A DNA stretch of 64,000 bases from Sphingosinicella sp. LHD-64 (GTDB lineage Bacteria; Pseudomonadota; Alphaproteobacteria; Sphingomonadales; Sphingomonadaceae). This document shows positions 56,851-64,000 of this stretch, piece by piece. How positions within the stretch are numbered: the stretch's first letter is position 1; every line of letters starts with the position of its first letter. The position numbers were made by a program, and so were the translations under genes. The notes below the pieces were generated by a model, which was not told the DNA's origin, made no database searches, and worked only from the letters and a program-made list of their open reading frames with translations. The stretch is from the NCBI RefSeq assembly GCF_031157375.1, contig NZ_JAVIFV010000005.1, forward strand, positions 1 to 64,000. Reading direction: 5' to 3'.

Positions 56851-57885
56851 CTAAACTGAGCGCCGCTCCAGCGCATGGGCGGCTTCGTCCATGAGCTGGG
56901 CGAGGATGGTCGCGACCGGCGCTTCGTCCTTGACCATCCCGACCGATTGGCCGGCCATCACCGAGCCAGTCTCGACATCGCCCTCGATCACCGCGCGGCG
57001 CAGCGCCCCGGCCCAGTAATGCTCGATCTGGAGCTGCGCCTCCATCATCTCGACCTTCTCCTCGTCGAGCAATTGGGCGACCTCGCGCTGCTTGGCGGCG
57101 AAGCTCTCCATCTCGCGGTTCTTGAGCGCGCGGACCGGGATGACCGGCAGGCGCGGGTCGATCTGGACCGAGGTGATCGCATCGCGCGCCGAGGCGCGGA
57201 TGAAGGCCTTCTTGAAATTGGGATGGGCGATGCACTCGGTCGCGCAGACGAAGCGGGTGCCGAGCTGGACGCCGACCGCGCCCATTTCGAGATAGCCGGC
57301 GATCAGGCCGCCATGGCCGATGCCACCGGCGACGAAGATCGGCACGTCGGCCGCGAGCGGCGGCAGGATCTCCTGCGCCAGCACCGAGGTCGAGACCGGC
57401 CCGATATGGCCGCCGGCCTCCATCCCTTCGATCACCAGCGCATCGACGCCGGAGCGGATCAGCTTTTTCGCCAGCGCCAGTGCGGGCGCGAAGCAGAGGA
57501 GCTTCGCCCCGGACGCCTTCACCTTCTCGATCGCCCCGGCCGGTGGAAGGCCGCCGGCGAAGACGACGTGGCTCACCTCGTGACGCGCGCAGACCTCGAT
57601 CAGCTCCGACAGCACCGGGTGCATGGTGATGAGATTGACGCCGAACGGCTTCGCGGTGCGCGCCTTCGTCTCGGCGATCTCGGTGTCGAGCAGGTCGGGT
57701 GTCATCGCTCCGCAGGCGATCACCCCGAAGGCGCCGGCATTGCTGAGCGCGGAGACGAGGTTGCGCTCCGAGATCCAGCTCATCGCGCCGCCGAGCACCG
57801 CGTACTCGCAACCCAGGAATTCGGCACCGCGCGCCATCAGGCGCTTCAGGCGGTCGTGGCCGATTGAGGTAGAAACGTCGTTCAT
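56851..57885 (-). CDS. Nitronate monooxygenase (2-nitropropane dioxygenase) family protein
   Basis: FMN enzyme of the NMO group, which oxidises alkyl nitronates. The TIM barrel carries GGAMSWISERNLVSALSNAGAFGVIACGAM, PFGVNLITMHP, VIEGMEAGGHIGPVSTSVLAQEILP and FVAGGIGHGGLIAGYLEMGAVGVQLGTRFVC. 344 residues. The family name covers enoyl reductases as well, so the actual reaction is not certain. A palindromic repeat lies between it and the upstream lysC gene. Confidence 0.87.
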   Translation of the reverse strand: MNDVSTSIGHDRLKRLMARGAEFLGCEYAVLGGAMSWISERNLVSALSNAGAFGVIACGAMTPDLLDTEIAETKARTAKPFGVNLITMHPVLSELIEVCARHEVSHVVFAGGLPPAGAIEKVKASGAKLLCFAPALALAKKLIRSGVDALVIEGMEAGGHIGPVSTSVLAQEILPPLAADVPIFVAGGIGHGGLIAGYLEMGAVGVQLGTRFVCATECIAHPNFKKAFIRASARDAITSVQIDPRLPVIPVRALKNREMESFAAKQREVAQLLDEEKVEMMEAQLQIEHYWAGALRRAVIEGDVETGSVMAGQSVGMVKDEAPVATILAQLMDEAAHALERRSV

Positions 57886-57893
57886 CGAAATCC

Positions 57894-57965
57894 CGTCATT
57901 CCAGCGAAAGCTGGAATCCCTTTGCCTATTAAGAAAGCGAGATTCCAGCTTTCGCTGGAATGACG
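57894..57965. repeat. Palindromic intergenic repeat, cgtcat(t/c)cc family, copy 2
   Basis: A 72-bp element with perfect 25-bp terminal inverted repeats: arms 57894-57918 and 57941-57965, loop 22 bp. The arms open CGTCATTCCAGCGAAAGCTG. It lies between the lysC stop and the nitronate monooxygenase start. Confidence 0.9.
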
Positions 57966-57972
57966 AAGAGGA

Positions 57973-59214
57973 TCAGGCGGCGTCCTCTTCGGCATCGAGG
58001 CCGTAGGCGGTGTGCAGCACGCGCACGGCGAGCTCGGTATATTCCTCGGGGATCAGCACACTCACCTTGATCTCGGATGTGGTGATCGCGACGATGTTGA
58101 TGCCGCGGTCGGCGAGCGTCTTGAACATGGTCGCAGCGATGCCGGCGTTCGAGCGCATGCCGACGCCGACCGCGCTCACCTTCACGACGTTGGTGTCGGT
58201 CAGCATCTCCGCGAAGCCGATCGACTCCTTGAGCTTTTCCAGCTCCGCCGCCGTGTGCGCCAGCGAGGCCGTCGGCACGGTGAAGGTGAGGTCGCTCGCC
58301 TCGCCGGCGCGCGGGATGTTCTGGACGATCATGTCGACGTTGATGTTGGCGTCGGCGAGCGGCCCGAACACGGCGGCGACGACGCCGGGCCGGTCGGGAA
58401 TGCCGGTCAGCGTCACCCGCGCCTCGTTCTTGTCATAGGCGATGCCGGTGATGACGTTGCGTTCCATATTGCTGTCCTCGATGGCCTCGTCGGAAACGAT
58501 CATCGTCCCGGGCTTGTCCTCGAACGAGGACAGGACCTTGAGAGGCATGTTGTAGCGCATCGCCAGCCCGACCGAGCGGGTCTGGAGCACCTTGGCGCCG
58601 ACGCTCGCCAGCTCCAGCATCTCCTCGTAAGTGACGAGATCGAGCTTGCGGGCGCGCGGGACGATGCGGGGATCGGTGGTGTAGACGCCGTCGACGTCGG
58701 TGTAGATGTCGCAGCGGTCGGCCTTCATCGCGGCGGCAAGCGCGACCGCCGAGGTGTCGGAGCCGCCGCGGCCGAGCGTCGCCACTGCACCTTCGGCCGT
58801 CACGCCCTGGAAGCCCGGAATGACGGCGATGCCGCCGCCGTCGAACACGCGCTCCAGAACGTCGACGTCGATCGTCTCGATCAGCGCGGCGGCGTGGCCC
58901 GAGGCGCGGATCGGGAGCTGCCAGCCCATATAGGATTTGGCCGGGAGCCCCATGCCCTGCAGCGTGATCGCGAGCAGGCCGCTGGTCACCTGCTCGCCTG
59001 ACGCCACCACCACGTCATATTCGCGCGGATCGTAGAGCGAGGCGGCCTCGCGGCAGAGCTGGACGAGCCGGTCGGTCTCGCCCGCCATCGCCGAGACGAC
59101 GACGGCGACCTGGTTGCCCGCCTCGACCTCCGCCTTCACGCGCGACGCGACGTGGCGGATCCGCTCGATCCCCGCCATCGAGGTGCCGCCGAATTTCATC
59201 ACGATGCGGGCCAT
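57973..59214 (-). CDS. lysC: Aspartate kinase
   Basis: First enzyme of the aspartate pathway to lysine, threonine and methionine. MARIVMKFGGTSMAGIERIRH opens the kinase domain; ASGEQVTSGLLAI, GRGGSDTSAVALAAAMKADRCDIYTDVDGVYTTDP and the two C-terminal ACT domains (ARVTLTGIPDRPGVVAAVFGPLADANINVDMI; MFKTLADRGINIVAITTSEIKVSVLI) are clear. 413 residues, the lysine/threonine-regulated class. Start ATG at 59214. lysA lies just upstream, with 11 bp between. Confidence 0.95.
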   Translation of the reverse strand: MARIVMKFGGTSMAGIERIRHVASRVKAEVEAGNQVAVVVSAMAGETDRLVQLCREAASLYDPREYDVVVASGEQVTSGLLAITLQGMGLPAKSYMGWQLPIRASGHAAALIETIDVDVLERVFDGGGIAVIPGFQGVTAEGAVATLGRGGSDTSAVALAAAMKADRCDIYTDVDGVYTTDPRIVPRARKLDLVTYEEMLELASVGAKVLQTRSVGLAMRYNMPLKVLSSFEDKPGTMIVSDEAIEDSNMERNVITGIAYDKNEARVTLTGIPDRPGVVAAVFGPLADANINVDMIVQNIPRAGEASDLTFTVPTASLAHTAAELEKLKESIGFAEMLTDTNVVKVSAVGVGMRSNAGIAATMFKTLADRGINIVAITTSEIKVSVLIPEEYTELAVRVLHTAYGLDAEEDAA

Positions 59215-59225
59215 GAGGAGCGCGC

Positions 59226-60506
59226 TTACGGAGCCGTTACGGGTCTGGCAAGCCAATCGGGAATCGCGTCCCCGGCGATCAGCTCCGCGACTTCGATCCG
59301 CTTCCTGACCACCGCCCATCTGTCGCCGTCGACCAGAACCTCGGGCGTGACCGCGCGGCTGTTGTAGCTGTTCGCCATCGCCGCCCCGTAGGCGCCGGCG
59401 GTGCGGAAGACGACGAGGTCGTCCGCGGCCACTTCGTCCATCTCGCGCGCGGTCGCGAAGGTGTCGCCGCTTTCGCAGACCGGGCCAACGACCGTGGTGG
59501 TCATTTTCGGCCCCTTGGGCTCCACCGCCCCGATCTCGTGCCAGGCATCGTAGAGCGCCGGGCGCATCAGATCGTTCATCGCCGCGTCGACGATCAGGAA
59601 GGGGTGGGTCGCGCCGGGCTTCACCCGGATCACGCGGGTCAGCAGCACGCCGGCATTGCCGGTGATCAGCCGGCCGGGCTCGAACACCAGCCGGACGCCC
59701 CAGTCGCCGGCGATCCGCCGGACCATCGCGCCGTAGTCAGCGGGACTGGGCGGCTCGGGCAGGGCCGGATTGTAGGGAACGCCGAGGCCGCCGCCGAGAT
59801 CGGCGACCTCGATCGCGCAGCCGACGGCGCGCAGCTCGGCGATCAGCGCGCCGACCCGGGCGAAGGCCGCTTCGAGCGGGGCGAGGCTGGTCAGCTGGCT
59901 GCCGATATGGACGGCGACGCCCTGCACCTTCATGCCCGGCAGCCGGCGGATCCGCGCATAGGCGGCGGGCGCGTCGCCGATCGGGATGCCGAACTTGTTC
60001 TCGGCGGAGCCCGTGGTGATCTTGGCATGGGTGCCGGCCGCGACGTCCGGATTGACCCGGAAGCCGACCGGCGCCGCGAGACCCATCGAGGCCGCGACCT
60101 GCGACAGCATCTCGGCCTCTTCCAGCGACTCCAGATTGAACTGGTAGAGGCCACCCTCGAGTGCGCGGGCCATCTCGTCGGCGGTCTTGCCGACGCCGGA
60201 GAAGACGATTTTCTCGGCGGCGATCCCCGCCGCGCGGGCGCGAGCATATTCGCCGCCCGAGACGATGTCGGCGCCGAGTCCCTGCCGCGCCAGCGTCGCC
60301 AGCACCGCGACATTGGGATTGGCCTTGACCGCATAGGCGATCAGCGGATCGGCGAGGCCGGCCAGCGCCGCCTTCATCACGCCCGCATGGCGGACCATGG
60401 TGGCGGTCGAATAGACGTAGACCGGCGTGCCGATTTCGGCCGCGATCCGGGGGAGCGGCACGCCCTCGCAATGGAGGACGCCGTCCTTCAGGTGAAAATG
60501 ATCCAT
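59226..60506 (-). CDS. lysA: Diaminopimelate decarboxylase
   Basis: PLP enzyme for the last step of lysine synthesis. The PLP lysine is in YAVKANPNVAVL; VSGGEYARARAAG, VKIHIGSQL-like VAVHIGSQLTSL, CESGDTFATAREM and AANSYNSRAVTPEVL complete the family pattern. 426 residues from ATG 60506 (MDHFHLKDG). It is transcribed first and runs into lysC, so first and last lysine enzymes are co-regulated. A palindromic repeat lies between it and ubiG. Confidence 0.94.
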   Translation of the reverse strand: MDHFHLKDGVLHCEGVPLPRIAAEIGTPVYVYSTATMVRHAGVMKAALAGLADPLIAYAVKANPNVAVLATLARQGLGADIVSGGEYARARAAGIAAEKIVFSGVGKTADEMARALEGGLYQFNLESLEEAEMLSQVAASMGLAAPVGFRVNPDVAAGTHAKITTGSAENKFGIPIGDAPAAYARIRRLPGMKVQGVAVHIGSQLTSLAPLEAAFARVGALIAELRAVGCAIEVADLGGGLGVPYNPALPEPPSPADYGAMVRRIAGDWGVRLVFEPGRLITGNAGVLLTRVIRVKPGATHPFLIVDAAMNDLMRPALYDAWHEIGAVEPKGPKMTTTVVGPVCESGDTFATAREMDEVAADDLVVFRTAGAYGAAMANSYNSRAVTPEVLVDGDRWAVVRKRIEVAELIAGDAIPDWLARPVTAP

Positions 60507-60535
60507 TCGGAGCCTTCGCTGTCGATCCGCTTCCA

Positions 60536-60614
60536 CGTCACCCCGGCGAAAGCTGGGGTCTCTTTTCCTTTGGCGGCGAGAAGTGCAAGGAGATTCCAGT
60601 CCTCCGGAACGACG
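60536..60614. repeat. Degenerate palindromic repeat, cgtcat(t/c)cc family, copy 3
   Basis: The left arm CGTCACCCCGGCGAAAGCTG (from 60536) matches the other family members; the right end (GAGATTCCAG...GACG, to 60614) is partly decayed, so pairing is imperfect. It sits between the divergent lysA and ubiG starts and so overlaps their promoter region. Confidence 0.6.
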
Positions 60615-60623
60615 AACGAGATC

Positions 60624-61349
60624 ATGGCGACCACCATCGACCCCAAGGAAGCCGCCCATTTCGGCCAGCTCGCCGCCGACTGGTGGGACCCGAAGGGCAG
60701 CTCGGCGATGCTGCACAAGCTCAATCCGGTGCGGCTCTCCTATGTCCGGGCGCGGATCGACGCGCATTGGGGGCTGGACGAGCACGACCTGAAGCCGCTC
60801 CGGGGCAAGCGCGCCGTGGACGTGGGTTGCGGCGCGGGGCTCCTCGCCGAGCCGCTGTGCCGGCTGGGGGCGGAGGTGACCGCACTCGACGCGGCGCCGG
60901 AGAATATCGCAGCGGCGAAGCTGCACGCCGAGGGGCAGGGGCTGACGATCGCCTATCGCGTCGGTGGCACCGAGGCGCTCACGGGGCGCTACGACCTCGT
61001 CACCTCGATGGAGGTGGTCGAGCATGTCGCCGACGTGCCGGCCTTCGTCGCGGGGCTGGCCGATGCGCTGGCAAAGGACGGGCTGCTGGTCATGTCCACG
61101 CCCAACCGCACCGCCTGGTCGCGGCTGGTGATGATCGGGATCGGCGAAGGACTGGGGCAGATACCGCGGGGCACGCACGACTGGGACAAGTTCCTGACGC
61201 CCGGGGAGCTGACCGCCGAGCTCGCGGCGACGGGGCTGGAGGTGACCGACGTCACCGGCCTCGGCTGGACGCCGACGCGGGGATTTGCGCTCACCGAGGA
61301 TGTGTCCCTCAACTATCTGCTGACGGCGCGGCGCGCGGCCAGCATCTGA
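60624..61349 (+). CDS. ubiG: Ubiquinone biosynthesis O-methyltransferase
   Basis: Catalyses both O-methylations in ubiquinone synthesis. HFGQLAADWWDPKGSSAMLHKLNPVRLSYV is the UbiG N-terminal signature. Motif I is VDVGCGAGLLAEPLCRLGAEVTALDAA, and the late VMSTPNRTAWSRLVMIGIGE and GTHDWDKFLTPGEL fit. 241 residues. Start ATG at 60624, close behind a decayed palindromic repeat. Divergent from lysA. Confidence 0.95.
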   Translation: MATTIDPKEAAHFGQLAADWWDPKGSSAMLHKLNPVRLSYVRARIDAHWGLDEHDLKPLRGKRAVDVGCGAGLLAEPLCRLGAEVTALDAAPENIAAAKLHAEGQGLTIAYRVGGTEALTGRYDLVTSMEVVEHVADVPAFVAGLADALAKDGLLVMSTPNRTAWSRLVMIGIGEGLGQIPRGTHDWDKFLTPGELTAELAATGLEVTDVTGLGWTPTRGFALTEDVSLNYLLTARRAASI

Positions 61350-61660
61350 CGCGAATGTTCCCAATGTTCGCAGTGGCCATGGCGGGTGCGTTCCCCGACC
61401 TTTTTCAAGCCTCGGGGACGTCTCGAAGAGGGCGTCAAAACGAACGAATCAAAGAGCCGGCGATCCGGGCAAAGCCCGAGTCGCGGCAATGGTGTCAGTC
61501 GAAATCCTATTTGTATCCAACAATCCAGAGAGTCCGCTTTCGACCTCTTGCGGTCTAGGCCAGTGGCAGAATGTGCCCCTCCTGGTCATTTGCAACTCGC
61601 CCCTTAAACCTCCTCAAGCATCCGGTTGGAGAGGCGAGTGGCGCCAGCTAACATCGCGGG
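61350..61660. other. 311-bp region without a supported gene
   Basis: Between ubiG and the AT-rich foreign gene. It contains an imperfect dyad around GTTCCCCGA/TCGGGGAC near 61390-61425 that could be the ubiG terminator. The G+C falls along the region. I see no RNA gene, attachment duplication or clear promoter in it. Confidence 0.5.
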
Positions 61661-62407
61661 ATGTCCAAATCCGAATCATCGCAATTAATGGATTCTATCG
61701 GAACTTGGATTAGGCGGATCGACGACACCCCGGGATGGAAGGAATGGCAGCGAGCTAAAATCGCTGCTGCCATGGACTCAGTTGAGGGGTACCGACATCG
61801 AGCAAGCGATCTACCTGATGAATTCAAGTTTCCAGACGATATTGAATCTCAACATGAAGCCATAATGTCCTACCTTAATCTTAATGTCTGCCTACATTCT
61901 CTCCAGCAATGTGAATTCTATTTTCGAAGATTTCCGTTTAGATCTTCATGGATATCCAAGGAGGATCACATTCGTAACATATGCGAGATGTATTTTAGTA
62001 GGTTCTACGAATTCAAATCACGCTTGAAACGTTGCTTGAACGCTATAAACATGACTATCGACGGGGAATTGGATGTCGGAAAAACTCTAAAAGGGTTTGC
62101 AAGGGATTTTGATCAAGAACTTAGGGCACGAAACGCAATTCACCACCACGACCAGTTTGACGACTTGGCGATCCAAGGGATCGGTATTGCCACAATGATG
62201 GGTACTGACGAACGAGTCGGTCCGGGCTGGCAACTTGTAGCCCGCATTGGCTATCGGCGCTCCTCCCGAGAATGGGCTGAACGGGTGAAGCGGCGCAGCA
62301 AGGACGTCGAGCACTACCTTGACGCGGTAGCGAAAGCTATGTTGGAACATTGCACATTCTTGGACGAGCCTGTCGACAGCCAAGAAACGAAAAAGAAAGC
62401 TGTCTGA
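61661..62407 (+). CDS. AT-rich orphan with HEPN-like motif (Rx4-5H)
   Basis: Unrecognised 248-residue, mostly helical protein. The motif LRARNAIHHHDQF has R157 with H162/H163, matching the Rx4-6H active site of HEPN ribonucleases such as the AbiU2 type; YFSRFYEFKSRLKRCL (residues 111-126) also fits the HEPN helical core. G+C is far below its neighbours (61861-61920 is 22/60 G+C), so recent transfer is likely. No antitoxin or partner gene is visible in its surroundings. ATG at 61661. The HEPN assignment is inference from one motif. Confidence 0.5.
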   Translation: MSKSESSQLMDSIGTWIRRIDDTPGWKEWQRAKIAAAMDSVEGYRHRASDLPDEFKFPDDIESQHEAIMSYLNLNVCLHSLQQCEFYFRRFPFRSSWISKEDHIRNICEMYFSRFYEFKSRLKRCLNAINMTIDGELDVGKTLKGFARDFDQELRARNAIHHHDQFDDLAIQGIGIATMMGTDERVGPGWQLVARIGYRRSSREWAERVKRRSKDVEHYLDAVAKAMLEHCTFLDEPVDSQETKKKAV

Positions 62408-62440
62408 AAAGTTCGCAGCTTAGCGACGCCCTCAGGCCGC

Positions 62441-63745
62441 CTATTCCCTTTCCTCCCGGCTCAACCTTGTCATCAGGATCGCCGCGCGCTGGGCCTGGCG
62501 GGTGAGGCTGTCGAGGTCGATCCATTCGCCCGGCGCATGGCTGCCGCCGCCGGCGGCGCCGAGGCCGGCGAGGGTGTCGGCGTCGCCCGCGACGAAGCTC
62601 GAATCGGCGGCGCCGCGGCGGGCGGGGTCGTATTCGGGCATTTCGGGCAGGCCGAGGTCGCGGTTGACCGCGTTGAGGCGGGTGAGGATGGCGCGGTTGC
62701 CCGCGGTCGGCGCCATCGGCGGATAGCCGTCCTCGGCGAAGACCAGCTCGGCCTGGGTCTGCGGCAGGTGCTGCGCGACGATCGCCTGCATCCGGGCGCG
62801 GACGCGCGCCTCCTGATCGGCGGAGAGGGTGCGGATGTCGCCGCGGGCGACCGCCTGCTCGGCGACGATGTTGGTCTTGCCCGAGGCGGTGACGCGGAAG
62901 CCGTCGGCGTCGATGCTGGCCGGCGTGCCGCCCGCCATCACGCCGACATTGTAGGTGAGGTTGGGTTCGGGCAGCTCGCGGCGGAAGGCGTCGAGGATGC
63001 GGGCCAGCTCGTAGATCGCGCCATAGCCGAGCCGCTCGCCGAAAACGCCCGACGAATGACCGGAGCGGCCGCGCGTGGTCAGCGTCCAGCTCGTCGAGCT
63101 GCGCCGCGCGACGGTGCCGAAGTCGCGGCCGTCCTGTTGCGCCAGATTCTCGAACTCCAGCGCGACGTCGGCCCAGCGGCCGGCCTCGATCAGGTCGCGC
63201 CGCGCGGTCGCGATCGGCGAGCCGGGACGCTCCTCGTCGCCGGTGAGCACGACCATGATGTCGGCGTCGCGCAGCGTCCCCGCCGCCTGCATCGCGCGCA
63301 GCGCCGCGACGATTACCGCGATGCCGCCCTTGTCGTCGCCGATGCCGGGGCCTGTGGCGCGGTTGCCCTCGCGGGTGAAGGTCTGGAACGGGCTGTCGGC
63401 CTCGAACACCGTGTCGAGATGGCCGATCAGGAGGATGCGCTTGCCGCGGCCGTTGCCGCGATGGGTGGCGACGATATGGCCCGCCCGCCCGGTTTCGCGC
63501 ATGTCGATCCAGCGCACCTCGAAGCCGAGCGGCTCAAGCTCGGCGCGGGCCATCTCGCCGACTGCGGTCACGCCTTCGAGGTTCAGCGTGCCGCTGTTCC
63601 GGTTCACCATTCGCTCGAGCAGGGCGATGGTGCGGTCGCTCTCCTGCGTCGCGACCTCGGCTATGCGGCGTTCGGGCGCGCTGAGCTCGGCCCGGGCGGC
63701 GGCAGGGAGGAGGAGAAGGGCGGCGATGAGGGGGAAGATGCGCAT
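62441..63745 (-). CDS. Exported M20/M25/M40-family zinc peptidase
   Basis: Co-catalytic zinc peptidase of the CPG2/M20 group. Signal peptide (MRIFPLIAALLLLPAAARA). Zinc ligands are visible: LLIGHLDTVFEADSPF (H-x-D), GPGIGDDKGGIAV (bridging D), LTGDEERPG (E-E), and a late GGGSHAPGEWID (H). A dimerisation domain (RGRSGHSSGVFGERLGYGA) is inserted as usual. 434 residues. Start ATG at 63745 gives the signal peptide directly. Substrate unknown; glutamate carboxypeptidase-type activity is common. Confidence 0.88.
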   Translation of the reverse strand: MRIFPLIAALLLLPAAARAELSAPERRIAEVATQESDRTIALLERMVNRNSGTLNLEGVTAVGEMARAELEPLGFEVRWIDMRETGRAGHIVATHRGNGRGKRILLIGHLDTVFEADSPFQTFTREGNRATGPGIGDDKGGIAVIVAALRAMQAAGTLRDADIMVVLTGDEERPGSPIATARRDLIEAGRWADVALEFENLAQQDGRDFGTVARRSSTSWTLTTRGRSGHSSGVFGERLGYGAIYELARILDAFRRELPEPNLTYNVGVMAGGTPASIDADGFRVTASGKTNIVAEQAVARGDIRTLSADQEARVRARMQAIVAQHLPQTQAELVFAEDGYPPMAPTAGNRAILTRLNAVNRDLGLPEMPEYDPARRGAADSSFVAGDADTLAGLGAAGGGSHAPGEWIDLDSLTRQAQRAAILMTRLSREERE

Positions 63746-63878
63746 GCCCCTTGGTGTCCGCCCGGACCCCTCGCGGTCAAGCCCGGCTGTCCGCATCCGG
63801 ACGCTCGACTGTTCGCGCGCGAACTTGTTTCGACGTCCGCATGCGCCGGGAATTCCGGATTTCCGCCATTTCCGGCGC

Positions 63879-63894
63879 TGGCACGATGCTTGCC
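63879..63894 (+). promoter_or_regulatory. Sigma-54 promoter
   Basis: TGGCACG-ATGC-TTGCC (63879-63894) matches the sigma-54 consensus TGGCACG-N4-TTGCW at all but the last base, with GG and GC 12 bp apart. It lies 38 bp before the ATG of the truncated lipoprotein gene, in the right direction. An enhancer-binding activator is required for such promoters; none is encoded in this window. Confidence 0.8.
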
Positions 63895-63931
63895 TGCTAA
63901 ATTTGTAGCACATGGCAAAATGGAGGGCTCA

Positions 63932-64000
63932 ATGATCAGACAGTTCATCGCGGTGGCATCGGCCGCCCTGCTCGCATGCGCGGCACAGCCGCCGGCATCG
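63932..64000 (+). CDS. Lipoprotein, truncated by the window end
   Basis: Twenty-three codons from ATG 63932, preceded by TGGAGGG. The visible part MIRQFIAVASAALLACAAQP is a signal with lipobox LLAC and a Pro/Ala spacer. The sigma-54 promoter upstream suggests regulated surface or export function; polysaccharide export lipoproteins of this lineage often begin in this way, but the rest of the gene is outside the window, so no family is assigned. Confidence 0.65.
   Translation, partial: MIRQFIAVASAALLACAAQPPAS

Noticed and set aside
61386-61607. Open frame of 73 codons before the HEPN-like gene
   Set aside because: No ribosome site, no recognisable fold, mixed composition; left as intergenic.

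Overview
The window looks like a 64 kb piece of chromosome from a high-G+C alphaproteobacterium, most likely of the Sphingomonadales (Sphingomonas/Sphingosinicella type). The evidence is the G+C-rich codon use, the protein sequence style of DnaN, RecF, GyrB, FabI, PurA and UvrB, and lineage-typical accessory genes: tandem DUF3617 lipoproteins, glycine-zipper antigen, GCS2 glutamate-cysteine ligase, and a DmpA/BapA-type P1 peptidase. It is mostly housekeeping DNA with short gaps and many gene pairs that overlap by 4 bp. I saw no rRNA, tRNA, CRISPR array, insertion sequence or prophage.

Layout. 1-7.1 kb: gshA, a mannose-1-P guanylyltransferase, kynA, a lipoprotein sugar dehydrogenase and the (p)ppGpp enzyme rsh. 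7.1-10.7 kb: a small secreted protein divergent from an HxlR regulator, rpoZ, dnaN and an outer-membrane barrel. 10.9-15.2 kb: an IalB-like protein overlapping a histidine phosphatase, an MFS transporter, a methyltransferase and a two-HKD phospholipase D. 15.2-18.8 kb: recF-gyrB. 18.9-21.0 kb: a more AT-rich insertion-like segment with a GHKL ATPase carrying an HExxH metallopeptidase motif, preceded on the same strand by a MazEF toxin-antitoxin pair. 21-25.9 kb: a GFA protein, a VWA protein, and a tight operon SPFH protein > RHH regulator > 33-residue membrane peptide > P1 peptidase. 26-32.8 kb: isoaspartyl peptidase, a divergent LytTR regulator/acyltransferase pair, an S1/P1 nuclease, and the overlapping run pdxH > CDF transporter > phzF. 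32.9-38.7 kb: DnaJ-class chaperone, BrkB protein, fabI, GNAT, acylphosphatase, a methyltransferase and purA.

38.9-45.8 kb holds small and envelope proteins: a glycine-zipper protein, a histone H1-like Ala/Lys-rich protein, an 18-codon ORF with a complete Shine-Dalgarno match, two sister lipoproteins, an amidohydrolase, a 2OG oxygenase, TetR, DUF1761 and a HigBA-like pair. 45.9-56.8 kb: uvrB, three DUF3617 lipoproteins, a VOC protein, cpoB-tilS, a RodZ-like protein, ptsP, an ABM protein and a lipoprotein. 56.8-64 kb: nitronate monooxygenase, the lysA-lysC operon, ubiG, an AT-rich foreign gene with a HEPN-like Rx4-5H motif, an M20 peptidase, and the start of a lipoprotein gene behind a near-consensus sigma-54 promoter.

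The most unusual items are the GHKL-HExxH protein with MazEF, the HEPN-like singleton, the SPFH/RHH/micropeptide/peptidase operon, the super-strong-RBS 18-codon gene with possible divergent small RNAs, and at least five copies of two palindromic repeat families that begin with cgtca and end with tgacg. All functions are read by eye from sequence; no database search was run.
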